NCBI GenBank assembly: GCA_944320465.1
Contig: CALUHO010000002.1
Span: 62,001-126,000 of the forward strand
DNA: 64,000 nucleotides
Reading direction: 5' to 3'
DNA from: an uncultured Bacteroidales bacterium
GTDB taxonomy: Bacteria; Bacteroidota; Bacteroidia; Bacteroidales; P3
The notes beneath the pieces are model-generated. The model worked only from the letters and a program-made list of their open reading frames with translations. It searched no databases and was not told where the DNA came from. A program made the translations under genes and the position numbers. Shown piece after piece: positions 1 to 8,382 of the stretch. How positions within the stretch are numbered: the first letter of the stretch is position 1; each line of letters opens with the position of its first letter.

Positions 1-1204
1 CATCCCCTTCCGAAAGACCTTCTATCACTTCATAATAAATCCGGTCGGTAACCCCGATCTTCACCTTGCGCGGCACCGGCCTCCCTTGCCCGGAACTATC
101 CTTTTGCCATACAAACACCAGCACATCCTGCTCCTCGCCGGACAAAGAGACATTGCCTCCTGCGCCCATCCCTTCCGGCTTCGGCAATTCCACGCCATCC
201 GGCATCGGCTCCTTCGGCATCGAATCCGGGAAACCGCCTCCTTGCCGCGAAGGCATCGGCGGCCTACCCCCCATCTCGGCATCGCCCTCCGGCTTGAAAC
301 GCACTGCCTTGACCGGCAAACGCAAAACCCCGTTACGCCGCATCGAATAGATGTTGATATTGGCTGTCAGACCCGGCTTCAATTTCAAATCCGGATTATT
401 GGCGTGTATCACCACTTCATACGTCACCACATTGTTGGTCGTGATGGCTTCCATGCGTACCTGGTTCACCTTGCCCTCGAAGATTTCCCCCGGATAGGCA
501 TCCACCGAGAACGTCACCTCCGCACCCTCGCGCACCGAGCCTATGTCCGCCTCGTCCACATCGGCCACCACCTGCACCTTCCGCAAATCGTTGGCAATGG
601 TGAACAAAGTAGGCGTGCTATAGCTCGAAGCCACGGTCTGCCCTTCTTCCACCGCCCTCGAAATCACCACCCCGTCAATCGGAGAGTAAATCGTGGCATA
701 TCCCAAGTTCGTCCGGGCCTTGTCCTCCTGCGCCACCGACTGCTGATAGGCAATCCGAGCTTTGTTGTAGTTATATTCGGCGGTCTCGTACTCGCTCTCG
801 CTGACCAAGGACTGCTCGTAAAGACGCTTAGTCCGCTCATAACTCTTCTGCTGGTACTCGTATTCGTTCTTGTTCGATTCCACCGAAAGCTTGGCCGAAG
901 CCAGCTCGGTTTCCAGCACATCCTTGTCCAATTCGGCAATGACTTGGCCTTCTTTGACCTGCGAATTATAATCCACGTAAATCCTGGCGATGATGCCCGA
1001 CACCTGGGTACCCACCTCCACCTGTTCCAAAGGCTCCACGGTCCCCGTCGCGGTCACACTGTTCTCCATATCGCCCCGCGAAAGGGTCTCGGTCTGAATC
1101 TTCACCCCCGGCTTGGCCGAAACGGAGCGAACCACTATCCAAGCCGCCACAGCCACGGCCACGGCCAGCAGCACCCAAAGCATGGTCTTCTTTTTCCTTG
1201 TCAT
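1..1204 (-). CDS. Efflux periplasmic adaptor subunit (HlyD/MacA family), 3' end outside window
   Basis: Membrane-fusion protein that would bridge an inner-membrane pump to the outer-membrane TolC channel. At least 401 residues are visible; the gene runs off the left edge without a stop. The ATG at 1204 is followed by a basic start and a membrane anchor (about residues 8-25). Then comes a barrel-sandwich half with VEVGTQVSGIIARIYVD, a long alpha-hairpin rich in E/K/Q (about 90-170), the second lipoyl half (YSPIDGVVISRAVEEGQTV) and a beta-barrel. A proline/glycine/methionine-rich insert (about 315-350) lies before the last visible strand and is unusual. It lies 34 bp downstream of the TolC gene and is probably in one operon; a MacB-type ABC permease may follow outside. 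Family call is firm, exact pump type is not. Confidence 0.9.
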   Translation of the reverse strand, partial: MTRKKKTMLWVLLAVAVAVAAWIVVRSVSAKPGVKIQTETLSRGDMENSVTATGTVEPLEQVEVGTQVSGIIARIYVDYNSQVKEGQVIAELDKDVLETELASAKLSVESNKNEYEYQQKSYERTKRLYEQSLVSESEYETAEYNYNKARIAYQQSVAQEDKARTNLGYATIYSPIDGVVISRAVEEGQTVASSYSTPTLFTIANDLRKVQVVADVDEADIGSVREGAEVTFSVDAYPGEIFEGKVNQVRMEAITTNNVVTYEVVIHANNPDLKLKPGLTANINIYSMRRNGVLRLPVKAVRFKPEGDAEMGGRPPMPSRQGGGFPDSMPKEPMPDGVELPKPEGMGAGGNVSLSGEEQDVLVFVWQKDSSGQGRPVPRKVKIGVTDRIYYEVIEGLSEGD

Positions 1205-1238
1205 GATTTTCTCCTTTTGCAAAGCTGAATGCATACAA

Positions 1239-2762
1239 TCACATTCCCTCTCCCGTCCGCATATAGAACTTCAGCAAACGCAAGGCCAGCACCGTCTGGT
1301 ACTTGGCTTTCAGCATTTCCTCCACGGCTGCCAGATAAGTGGTTTTCTCGGCCAGCACATCCACAAAGGTATTACCCCCCACTTCATACTCCTTCAAAGC
1401 CAAATCGTAGCTCAGCCTGGAAGCCTCGTGGTTCCGGCTCGCCGCTACATAGCGGGACTGTGCCGAACGGGCATCCTGCCAAGCTTGCTCCACCTCCTTC
1501 AGCAATTCTTTCTGGGTAATCTGCAAGTCCAACTGCGCCTGACGGGTATTGATTTTTGCCGTCTCCACCGATGACTTGGCCTGCCTCCGCTGGTAAATAG
1601 GTATGCTGATGCCCACATTGATATTCTCGTTCAGGTTGCTGCCCAACTGGTTCAAGAAAGCGAACTGGGCTGAAGTGTAATACCCTGTTCCTACCGATGC
1701 ATTGAATGACAAGGAAGGTATCATCTCAGCCTTGGCCACCTTCTCGGCATAGCCCGAAGCCTGTATCTGCAACTCGGAAGCCTTTATCTCCGGCATCGAT
1801 GCCAAAGCCGCCTCGTAAACCGAACCCACGGCAGGCAATTCCTGCAAAAGCCCCATCGAACCCGTCTCCGGGACTTCCACATCAAGGGTCTCGTCCAAGC
1901 CAAGTTCCAGCAACTGCTTGAGTTCCAAAAGCCTTGTAGCTACATTGGCTTCGGACACCACATAGTTGTAACGATCGGTCTCGTACTGGGCGGCAATCTG
2001 CGCATATTCGCTTTGGCTCACAGCCCCGGCCTTGTAACGCGCCAAGGCCTGAGCCAACTGCGCCGAAGAACTTTCCAGCACAGCCGAATCGGCCTGCAGG
2101 CTTTCCTTAGCATACAAGACCTCTAAAAAGGCCGCCGTGACCGAAAGTTCTATGTCGTTCCGCGCCTTTTCCACCAGCAAGCTATTGGCCTGCGTCAACA
2201 CCGCTTGCTGTTTGATGGTGTTATTTATCCGCCCGCCATTGTACAAGGTCATATTGGTACTGAGCGAATACGTCCCCGTGTACTGGCTCTGGGTCACGAA
2301 CTCCCCGTTGTCGTTGTACTTGTTGCCACTGGTAAAGCCTTGGGAAGAACTGAAGCTGAGCGAAGGCCAACGGGATGCCTTGGCACTTTTGAGCTGCACT
2401 TCCGAACTTTGCTGGTTGAGACGAGCCGTATGGACTTGAAGGTTATTCTCGCGGGCGTAGTCGATGCAGTCCTGGAGCGTCCAGACCTTCACGGGAAGAA
2501 GCATCGTATCACTGGGCGAAGCGGACGATGCCGAATCCAAAGCAGAACCCGAAGACAGTCCGGCATTCCTATCCGAAACCGGTACGGAATCTCCCGAAAT
2601 CTCAAAACCTGAATACCAAAGCGAACAAAGGTTTCCGCTGGGGAGCGTAGCAAAAGAACAGGCGGCCACCCGTGGAAAACAGAGGGTGAAATTTGCCAAG
2701 AGAACGGCAATAAAAGAAATAAAAACACGGAATGAACCGCGTGTATACCTGATTTTCCTCAT
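1239..2762 (-). CDS. TolC family outer-membrane efflux protein
   Basis: Outer-membrane channel subunit of a tripartite efflux system, 507 aa. I chose the ATG at 2762 because it begins a signal peptide (MRKIRYTRGSFRVFISFIAV...); a longer frame reaches 2846 but adds a non-signal leader. After a low-complexity Ser/Ala/Asp stretch (about 60-85) the mature part starts with WTLQDCIDYARENNLQV, the usual first helix of TolC/OEP domains. Two OEP repeats follow, with the typical SLSTNMTLYNGGRINN and VGISIPIYQRRQAKSSVETA strand-helix junctions. It is first in an operon with the adaptor gene 34 bp downstream. A Bacteroidetes -7 box lies about 75 bp upstream. Confidence 0.93.
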   Translation of the reverse strand: MRKIRYTRGSFRVFISFIAVLLANFTLCFPRVAACSFATLPSGNLCSLWYSGFEISGDSVPVSDRNAGLSSGSALDSASSASPSDTMLLPVKVWTLQDCIDYARENNLQVHTARLNQQSSEVQLKSAKASRWPSLSFSSSQGFTSGNKYNDNGEFVTQSQYTGTYSLSTNMTLYNGGRINNTIKQQAVLTQANSLLVEKARNDIELSVTAAFLEVLYAKESLQADSAVLESSSAQLAQALARYKAGAVSQSEYAQIAAQYETDRYNYVVSEANVATRLLELKQLLELGLDETLDVEVPETGSMGLLQELPAVGSVYEAALASMPEIKASELQIQASGYAEKVAKAEMIPSLSFNASVGTGYYTSAQFAFLNQLGSNLNENINVGISIPIYQRRQAKSSVETAKINTRQAQLDLQITQKELLKEVEQAWQDARSAQSRYVAASRNHEASRLSYDLALKEYEVGGNTFVDVLAEKTTYLAAVEEMLKAKYQTVLALRLLKFYMRTGEGM

Positions 2763-2835
2763 CTTTACCACACAAAACCGGAGAACCACCGCCCAGCAAC
2801 CCACTGCCACATCTCGGCTTTCTATTGTTGACAGG

Positions 2836-2843
2836 CAAAAGTA
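2836..2843 (-). promoter_or_regulatory. Putative Bacteroidetes -7 promoter box for the tolC-adaptor operon
   Basis: On the minus strand the bases read TACTTTTG, matching the Bacteroidetes consensus TAnnTTTG. A TTTG (complement of 2861-2864) lies 17 bp upstream, slightly closer than the usual 19-21. It would give a 5' leader of about 70 nt before the ATG at 2762. Motif match only. Confidence 0.4.
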
Positions 2844-3059
2844 CAAGTATTTTCACACGGCAAATATCCTTCATTTTCTTTTTCGACAAACATCTCTACA
2901 GACGAGATAAACCCGTCTTTTTTCCTTATAGAATGCATGTCATCCTCATTCTCCCCACAAAAAGCCGATTAATCCATAAAAGAAATTTTTCTGCAGGCAT
3001 TTTTAGCCAACCTATCGTTTTTGCAGCCTGCCACTTACCTGTCGCATAAAACCAAACCA

Positions 3060-3200
3060 GCCATCAGGCCCGCCGAGTCCGTTTCCAAGTCCGGGAACAA
3101 TGTCTTTGGCGTCTTATCCGCTTCTTGCTCCTCGCCATGCCGCGATGCAGCCCGCTACGCCTCCGGCTACGCGAGAAACGATCCGCATAGCACGCCCCCC
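3060..3200. repeat. Degenerate relic of MITE family B; rest of the 2763-3434 gap is non-coding
   Basis: The stretch shares pieces, in reverse orientation, with the internal part of family B elements: GCCGAGTCCGTTTCC, CTTGCTCCTCGC and GCCCGCTACGCCT..GGCTACGCGAG. No inverted ends or target duplication are recognisable, so this is an eroded copy or a related repeat. Apart from this relic, the promoter at 2836 and the terminator at 3225, I see nothing gene-like between 2763 and 3434. Confidence 0.45.
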
Positions 3201-3224
3201 CGAAACCTAATTACCATTCCGAAT

Positions 3225-3255
3225 AAAAAAAGCGCGGCAGGAAACCCCGCCGCGC
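3225..3255 (-). terminator. Rho-independent terminator
   Basis: A perfect 7-bp GC stem (GCGCGGC at 3232-3238 with GCCGCGC at 3249-3255) is followed on the minus strand by seven T residues (complement of 3225-3231). It would end transcription of the lipoprotein locus at 3435-3864. Confidence 0.75.
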
Positions 3256-3434
3256 CGGAAAAAAGCAATTGGTTTTGGTTGTTTTGGTTTAACACAAATT
3301 CAAATCATCCATCCTTTATACCCGGCAACCTCCCACCGGACACATTGCAAATATACGCAGCTTTTCCGTGATTTTGACACTTTTAAGCTTTTTTATGATT
3401 TTTTAGCATTTGTTAACATTCCGCGGCCCTCCCT

Positions 3435-3864
3435 TCATGCCCGAGCCACCCTAATCCTAAGCCTGCACGGCAAACCCGCATCAAACCCCGTATCCCGCAT
3501 CCATAGAATCACTTCCCGCATTCCACGTAGTCCGCCGTCTCGTTCACCCCCGAAACCCCGATCTGATAGGTCGGGAACGGGCGCAGCGTGTCCACAATGC
3601 ACAGCACCGAGTAGGCGTTGAAGTCCAGCCGTTCCGGCTCGCCCGGCAAGGAAAGCTTTCCACACATTTCCGCATACGATTCGTGATTCTGGCAAACCGT
3701 GGAATAATCCGTGACAAGCGGTTCCCCTGTGTAATCCCCCGATTGCAAGACGGCGAATTCCAACGGCCCCTCGTACCCCTCTCTTCGGAAGGCTTGCAGG
3801 CAAAGAATGCTACCAATCCGAGGCCGAACACGGCCCATGCCCATTTCAAAGCTTTTGTTTTCAT
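3435..3864 (-). pseudogene. Frameshifted lipoprotein gene
   Basis: A strong ribosome site (AGGAGG, about 7 nt before the ATG at 3864) leads into a lipoprotein signal peptide, MKTKALKWAWAVFGLGLVAF, ending at a Cys in FACKPSEE. The signal frame is then lost in a G-run near 3773. The sensible continuation (GYEGPLEFAVLQSGDYTG...FNAYSVLCIVDTLRPFP) lies in the next frame and stops at 3509. A plausible last segment (VILWMRDTGFDAGLPCRLRI) lies in a third frame ending at 3435, so two single-base shifts would rebuild about 140 aa. The rebuilt C-terminal part has a beta-strand pattern a little like PrcB-type lipoproteins, but I do not claim the family. It could be a decayed gene or sequencing error in homopolymers. 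Confidence 0.6.
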
Positions 3865-4310
3865 ATCCGTTCCTCCTATTTTTTGATTTTGGCCTCGAAC
3901 GAAGAATGCGTTTTTCTTCGATATTTTTTCTTTTACTCGATAATCCTTTTGTCTGTAAAGCAGCACCGAATATACGTATAATTCCCGGATTAGAAAAATC
4001 CACCCTTTTTTTTCAGGGGGGCGCAGATTCAAGTCACCAATGCGACTTTTTCCTGTAAAGATAGGAAGAAAAGCCTTTTTGGGGTATCGAAGCCCAGCTT
4101 TCCCAAGGCAATCGCATCAAAATGCAATAACCTAAAAATCAGAAGTTTTTTTAGACCCTCTTGCATCAAGTCCCGTATGTGATGCCATTTGATAACCAAG
4201 CGGGTGGTTCTTGCTGGTGGTTTGGATGCGGTCGCCCTGCGGTTTTTCAACGCCCGTTCCCAAATTCAGCGGAAAACCGTACATTTGCCCGCGTGCAAAA
4301 TATCGGTTCC
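3865..4310. other. Divergent intergenic region upstream of ribD
   Basis: 446 bp between the minus-strand lipoprotein and ribD on the plus strand. It holds the ribosome site of the lipoprotein gene and the candidate ribD promoter at 4280. In-frame codons exist upstream of the chosen ribD start, but they have no similarity to RibD. Nothing else was recognised. Confidence 0.5.
4280..4287 (+). promoter_or_regulatory. Putative -7 promoter box for ribD
   Basis: TACATTTG fits TAnnTTTG exactly and ends 23 bp before the chosen ribD ATG at 4311. No good -33 TTTG is visible at the usual spacing. Its position also argues against starting ribD further upstream. Confidence 0.4.
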
Positions 4311-5540
4311 ATGCAGACAGATTCTCATCCACAGGAAACATTCATGCGCCGGGCTTTTGAACTGGCGGCTTTAGGCAGAGGGAATGTCAGCCCCAATCCC
4401 ATGGTGGGCTGTGTCATTGTATACCAAGACAAGATTATCGGCGAGGGATTCCACCACCAATACGGGGAGGCCCATGCCGAAGTCAACGCGATAAATTCGG
4501 TACTGGCCCCCAATGCCACGGTTTCCGCCCTGACCCGGCAAAGCGGACTCCTGCCGGAAGAACTCCTGCGCCAAAGCACGCTGTATGTTTCGTTAGAGCC
4601 TTGCGCCCATTATGGCAAAACACCTCCTTGTGCCAAGAAAATCATCGAGATGGGTATCCCCCGCGTAGTGGTCAGCTGCGGGGACCCCAATCCCGAAGTG
4701 AACGGCAAAGGCATTGCCATGCTGCGTGAAGCCGGCGTGGAAGTCCACGAACATTTCCTGGAGCAGGAAGGCAAGGAGACGTTCCGCCGCTTTTTCACAC
4801 ATATAACCAAGAACCGCCCGTACGTGATTCTCAAATGGGCCCAGTCGTCCGACGGTTACCTGTCCCGTTCCCAAGGCAAACCATGCCTGATTACCGGCAA
4901 GAGCCTGCAAGTGCTCAACCATGCCTACCGGGTAGAGGAAGATGCCATCATGGTAGGGACAGGTACCATCCTGGCCGACAACCCGAGGCTCAACGCCCGC
5001 ATGTTCCGGGGCAAGCAGCCGCTGAGAGTCAGCACCGACCTGCATGGCAAGATTCTCAAATACATCCATACTTACCTTACCGAGAACGGCCTCCCGGAAA
5101 AGCCCTCGGCGGAACTGGCCGGGAAGCTTCCGCTGCGTTTCTTTGACCGCACCCAGCGGACATTGCTGTTCGTGGATGGGACCCGCTTTGATGAATACCG
5201 CTTTCTGGCCGATTGGCCGGGCTTGGGCAATGAAAGCCTCAAGATAGTACCTGTCAAGGTTACCACCGCATGGCCGGAAATGGCAGCCACCTACCTGCGA
5301 GGATTGCAGAAGGAACGGATCGGATCGGTCATCGTGGAAGGAGGGGCAGCCCTGCTGCAATCCTTTATCGTGGGCGACCATTGGGACGAAATCCGGGTCT
5401 TCATCTCCGACAAGGACTTGGGCGGAGGCTACGCAGCACCCCGCATCCCGCCCTCCAAGCCCTACAGCTTTGCCCAGTACGGCAGCGAATGGGTGCATGT
5501 GTACCGGAACAAGACATCCGAATCCTTGACCGGCATATAA
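4311..5540 (+). CDS. ribD: Bifunctional diaminohydroxyphosphoribosylaminopyrimidine deaminase / reductase
   Basis: Catalyses the deamination and then side-chain reduction steps of riboflavin synthesis, 409 aa, cytosolic. The N-terminal deaminase domain (about 1-150) has the zinc motif HAEVNAI and the pair of cysteines in EPCAHYGKTPPCAKKI, and the family start FMRRAFELAALGRGNVSPNP. The C-terminal reductase domain (about 155-405) shows YVILKWAQSSDGYLS, DAIMVGTGTILADNPRLN and SVIVEGGAALLQSFI. The ATG at 4311 gives the normal family N-terminus; an open frame back to 4161 has no family match. It is followed 48 bp downstream by the YigZ gene on the same strand. No other rib gene is nearby. Confidence 0.96.
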   Translation: MQTDSHPQETFMRRAFELAALGRGNVSPNPMVGCVIVYQDKIIGEGFHHQYGEAHAEVNAINSVLAPNATVSALTRQSGLLPEELLRQSTLYVSLEPCAHYGKTPPCAKKIIEMGIPRVVVSCGDPNPEVNGKGIAMLREAGVEVHEHFLEQEGKETFRRFFTHITKNRPYVILKWAQSSDGYLSRSQGKPCLITGKSLQVLNHAYRVEEDAIMVGTGTILADNPRLNARMFRGKQPLRVSTDLHGKILKYIHTYLTENGLPEKPSAELAGKLPLRFFDRTQRTLLFVDGTRFDEYRFLADWPGLGNESLKIVPVKVTTAWPEMAATYLRGLQKERIGSVIVEGGAALLQSFIVGDHWDEIRVFISDKDLGGGYAAPRIPPSKPYSFAQYGSEWVHVYRNKTSESLTGI

Positions 5541-5588
5541 ACGCAAGCCTCAAAAGGATTCATTCTAAACCGCACTCCCATCAAGCCC

Positions 5589-6251
5589 ATGGCAGCCAAG
5601 AAGGCAAATACGGACAAGAAAAGCAAGGAACTGCCCCAAACGGAAACATGCAAGGACACCTATCTGACCTTGGCATCGCCTGCCCAAGGGCTTTACAAGG
5701 AGAAAGGCAGCAAGTTTCTGGCTTTTGCCTACCCAGTAGAAACCGAGGGACAAGTCAAAAGCCACACAGAAGCCTTGCGCAAGGAATATTTCGATGCCCG
5801 GCACCATTGCTATGCCTACGTGCTGGGAGCTAAACAAGAGATTTTCCGAGCCAATGACGATGGAGAGCCTTCCGGCACGGCAGGCCGCCCTATCCACGGG
5901 CAGATTCTCTCGGCAGGACTCACGAATGCATTAGTTGTCGTAGTCCGGTATTTCGGAGGCATCAAATTAGGGACTTCTGGACTGATCAACGCCTATAAAA
6001 CAGCGGCCGCCGATGCCTTGCAACAAGCCGAAAAAGTGGAGAGAATCGTCATGCGGCAGTTCGTGGCCCGTTTCCCGTACGAACAGATGAACTTAGCCAT
6101 GCGCCTTGTCAAGGAACTGCAATTGCAGGTCTTGCGGCAGGAAGCGGACATGGAATGCCGGCTTTGGCTGGCCGTCCGGCTTTCGGAAGTTGCGCGATGC
6201 CAGACACGTTTCAAAGAGGAAAGGATTTTCTTGGAAGAAACGGAGTCTTAG
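5589..6251 (+). CDS. YigZ/IMPACT family protein
   Basis: 220-aa member of the UPF0029/IMPACT family. Function is uncertain; the eukaryotic homologue regulates Gcn2. The IMPACT domain (about 25-140) contains KEKGSKFLAFAYPV, ARHHCYAYVLG, NDDGEPSGTAGRPI and VVVVRYFGGIKLGTSGL, all diagnostic. A Lys-rich tail precedes it (MAAKKANTDKKSKE), and the C-terminal domain (150-215) is the variable ferredoxin-like part. The last codon is TAG, whose final G is the first base of the family A element inserted here; the original C-terminus may have differed. Probably co-transcribed with ribD. Confidence 0.92.
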   Translation: MAAKKANTDKKSKELPQTETCKDTYLTLASPAQGLYKEKGSKFLAFAYPVETEGQVKSHTEALRKEYFDARHHCYAYVLGAKQEIFRANDDGEPSGTAGRPIHGQILSAGLTNALVVVVRYFGGIKLGTSGLINAYKTAAADALQQAEKVERIVMRQFVARFPYEQMNLAMRLVKELQLQVLRQEADMECRLWLAVRLSEVARCQTRFKEERIFLEETES

Positions 6252-6654
6252 GAGCTGTTTAAATTTATTTGTTTAGGCCATCGGGAGGGGATTTGGAGGG
6301 ATGGCGCGGCGTTTTTCTAAGGAGGATCGCCATGCTATCTGACGTGAAAAACGCAAGCCAGACCCCAAATAGCCCCCGATGGGCAAACAAAATCTTGAAA
6401 ACCCTCCCTGAAATTCAGTCTTTTTCAGGATGGCAAGAAATTTTAACCCAAATCGGTCATTAGACTTTGGGTAGATTGTCCGCTTATGTCATGCAGCATG
6501 CTTCTCGCCTAGCCGAAGGCGTAGCGGGCTACGTCGAGGCGTAGCGAGGAGCAAGATGCGGACAGAAGCGAACAAGATGCACAAAAGCATCCCTCTTCGA
6601 AAACAGGAAACACACTCGGCGAGTCTAATGACCGATTTGGGTTTAAACAGCTAC
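6251..6654 (+). mobile_element. MITE family A copy 1 (split by a nested family B element)
   Basis: Non-autonomous element with imperfect terminal inverted repeats GGAGCTGTTTAAA and TTTAAACAGCTAC, flanked by TTA (6248-6250 and 6655-6657). Without the nested B element and its duplicated target it is 204 bp, matching the copies at 40452 and 42338, which lie in the opposite orientation. Conserved internal blocks are CCATCGGGAGGGGATTT and CCCCGATGGGCAAACAAAAT. It has no coding capacity. A TNA-type 3-bp target suggests mobilisation by an IS5-superfamily transposase, which is inference. Confidence 0.8.
6447..6641 (+). mobile_element. MITE family B copy 1, nested inside family A
   Basis: 195-bp element with perfect 19-bp inverted ends CCCAAATCGGTCATTAGAC / GTCTAATGACCGATTTGGG and 5-bp target duplications TTTAA (6442-6446, 6642-6646). 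Removing the element and one TTTAA restores the family A right end, AAATTTTAAACAGCT. The interior carries GCATGCTTCTCGCC and a GGCGTAGCGGGCTACG palindrome-like block shared by all copies. No open frame of note. Confidence 0.85.
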
Positions 6655-6751
6655 TTAGCCTGCTTTTACGAAAAGGGAACAGTTCCTCCGTGAATCGGCG
6701 CATGCCCGGTTTTGCAAACTTCCAAGAAACACCTCGAAAGCCAAAGAGCCT

Positions 6752-7771
6752 CTACAAAGAGCAAAAGAACGAAACCAGAAAGGGGACGCTCAAATCCACC
6801 ATAACGGCATGGAACATGGATACGAAGACCCATTCCTTGCCGCATGCGTTGGTTATGGCAGGCAAGGTGGTATCCAAGGTGGTGGCCCCCCCGGCGCAAA
6901 TGGGGGCCAGCTTCCCGAAATACCGGGCAAACAAAGGAGCGCCCACAATCGTGAATATCTCCCTCAGGATATTGGCCATCAAGGCAATGACACCCAATTC
7001 AGCAGCAGCGGCCATCCCTAAGCCCGCCGTCTTGAGTTCGGTAATCAGAATAGAAGACAATGAATAATAGGCAAAGCCGCTGCCTACGGCCATGCAATCC
7101 CACAATCCCCATCGAGGGAGGAAAAAAGAGGCCGCAGCGCAGAACAGGAAAGTACCGAGCCAAGTGGCCAAAGGCACAAGCAGAAGCCGTGGGCGAATCT
7201 GCCTCAAGGTTTCCTTGATCTTGGCATCGCTCCCTATGTTCATCCCCACCTGCAACATCAAGGCGTAAAGGATAAAGACGCTGAGGTTCACCTCCTTTAC
7301 GGCCACAGGCAACGAAACCTTGTAACCGATGATGCAACCCAGTGCGAACGCGGCCAAGGTCAGGACAGTGCTTTTCCATGCCGTTCCTTGCTTCAGGCTT
7401 TCGGGTTCGTCGGAAGGCACGGCCTGAAGAGAAGTCTCCTTTTCCTCATGCCTTGATTTTGGCAGCACTGCCTCGCCTCGCCCGGGCATCGCCATCTGCT
7501 TCTTCTTGAAAAAGGAGCGATAGACCCAACAAGCCAGCAAAACGCTCCCCAATGTTCCAGCCGCTGCCAAAAGCAAAGCCTGTCCTCCCAACTGAACCAA
7601 GTTCCGGGTCACATGCGGATTACCGCCTACTTCTATCCCCATCCAGAAGAGCAACAGCAGAACGGTATAAAACAGGCTCTTGTCTAAAAAAGCAAAACGA
7701 CAGCGGTTTCGGCCGGCCCAGCCGAGAAGAACCCCTGTCGCCATCACAGCTATAACTTTGAGACTGAACAT
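6752..7771 (-). CDS. lysO: Lysine exporter LysO family protein (DUF340)
   Basis: Inner-membrane protein of 339 aa related to E. coli LysO (YbjE), which exports L-lysine. Membrane segments are visible throughout, e.g. residues 1-18, 30-48, 62-84, and 130-150. The N-terminal half has MGIEVGGNP and the C-terminal half has the family signatures VGMNIGSDAKIKE, GSGFAYYSLSSILITE, LGVIALMANILREIFTIVGAPL and ICAGGATTLDTTLPAI. A charged cytoplasmic loop (about 92-128) separates the halves and is longer than usual. The downstream partner is 12 bp away on its 5' side: the C_GCAxxG_C_C gene ends at 7784, so both are likely one transcript. Confidence 0.9.
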   Translation of the reverse strand: MFSLKVIAVMATGVLLGWAGRNRCRFAFLDKSLFYTVLLLLFWMGIEVGGNPHVTRNLVQLGGQALLLAAAGTLGSVLLACWVYRSFFKKKQMAMPGRGEAVLPKSRHEEKETSLQAVPSDEPESLKQGTAWKSTVLTLAAFALGCIIGYKVSLPVAVKEVNLSVFILYALMLQVGMNIGSDAKIKETLRQIRPRLLLVPLATWLGTFLFCAAASFFLPRWGLWDCMAVGSGFAYYSLSSILITELKTAGLGMAAAAELGVIALMANILREIFTIVGAPLFARYFGKLAPICAGGATTLDTTLPAITNACGKEWVFVSMFHAVMVDLSVPFLVSFFCSL

Positions 7772-7783
7772 TCGCTATCCCTT

Positions 7784-8263
7784 TCAGGCCCGCAGCTTGT
7801 CCAAGTATTCGCACCAGATTTCGGCGGCAATCTGAACCTTGCGATTGCAAGGAATGAAATAATACTGGCCGTCGGCATCGGGATTAGGCGTTTCAGGCGT
7901 TGGTGCCTTGGGCAGATCGAGCAAGTCGGCACAGCGCAAAGCCCCGTTCCGCTTGATGAATTCCTTGGCCAGTTCCTGAACCAAAGCATAGGTCTTCTTC
8001 TGGCCTTCGGGGTCGTGCGGCAAGACAGAACCTGTTTCCAATCCAGCCAGCATGAACAGTCCCAAAGCAGCCCCGCAAGTCTCTTTCATGCGGCCGATGC
8101 CACCGCCGTAGGCCGCCGACATCTTGAGGCACTGCTCGCGAGTAAAACCATAGAGGTCGCCGAAAGCGGCCACGACCGACTGGCAGCAGTTATGCCCCTG
8201 CTTATGCAGATCAGCTGCCAAAGCAACTCTTTCTTCGTACATATCGTATTGTTTTTTTGACAC
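7784..8263 (-). CDS. C_GCAxxG_C_C family protein
   Basis: 159-aa cytosolic protein of the C-GCAxxG-C-C family, thought to bind a metal or act in redox transfer. Visible conserved cysteines: HNCCQSVVAAF (about 25-35), EQCLKMSAAYGGGIGR (about 43-58), ETCGAALGLFMLAGL (about 61-75) and RCADLLDL (about 110-117). The sequence AYGGGIG...CGA is the core signature. It lies directly 5' of lysO with 12 bp between. Substrate unknown. Confidence 0.88.
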   Translation of the reverse strand: MSKKQYDMYEERVALAADLHKQGHNCCQSVVAAFGDLYGFTREQCLKMSAAYGGGIGRMKETCGAALGLFMLAGLETGSVLPHDPEGQKKTYALVQELAKEFIKRNGALRCADLLDLPKAPTPETPNPDADGQYYFIPCNRKVQIAAEIWCEYLDKLRA

Positions 8264-8277
8264 TCATCGCTTCCACC

Positions 8278-8375
8278 TTCCAAAGCCGGCTGCGGCTATC
8301 CACAAGAAGCCGATGCAGAAATACCTTCCACATCTGAAGGCAATCCCCTATTCCAAAGCCGGCTGCGGCTATCCA
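8278..8375. repeat. 25-bp direct repeat pair
   Basis: TTCCAAAGCCGGCTGCGGCT followed by ATCCA occurs at 8278-8302 and again at 8351-8375 with 48 bp between. Each copy contains the palindrome AGCCGGCT. It sits between two minus-strand genes and has no coding role that I can see. Confidence 0.7.
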
Positions 8376-8382
8376 TAGGAGG

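Noticed and set aside
86..1228. 380-codon open frame on the plus strand
   Set aside because: Antisense to the adaptor gene; low-complexity His/Arg content.
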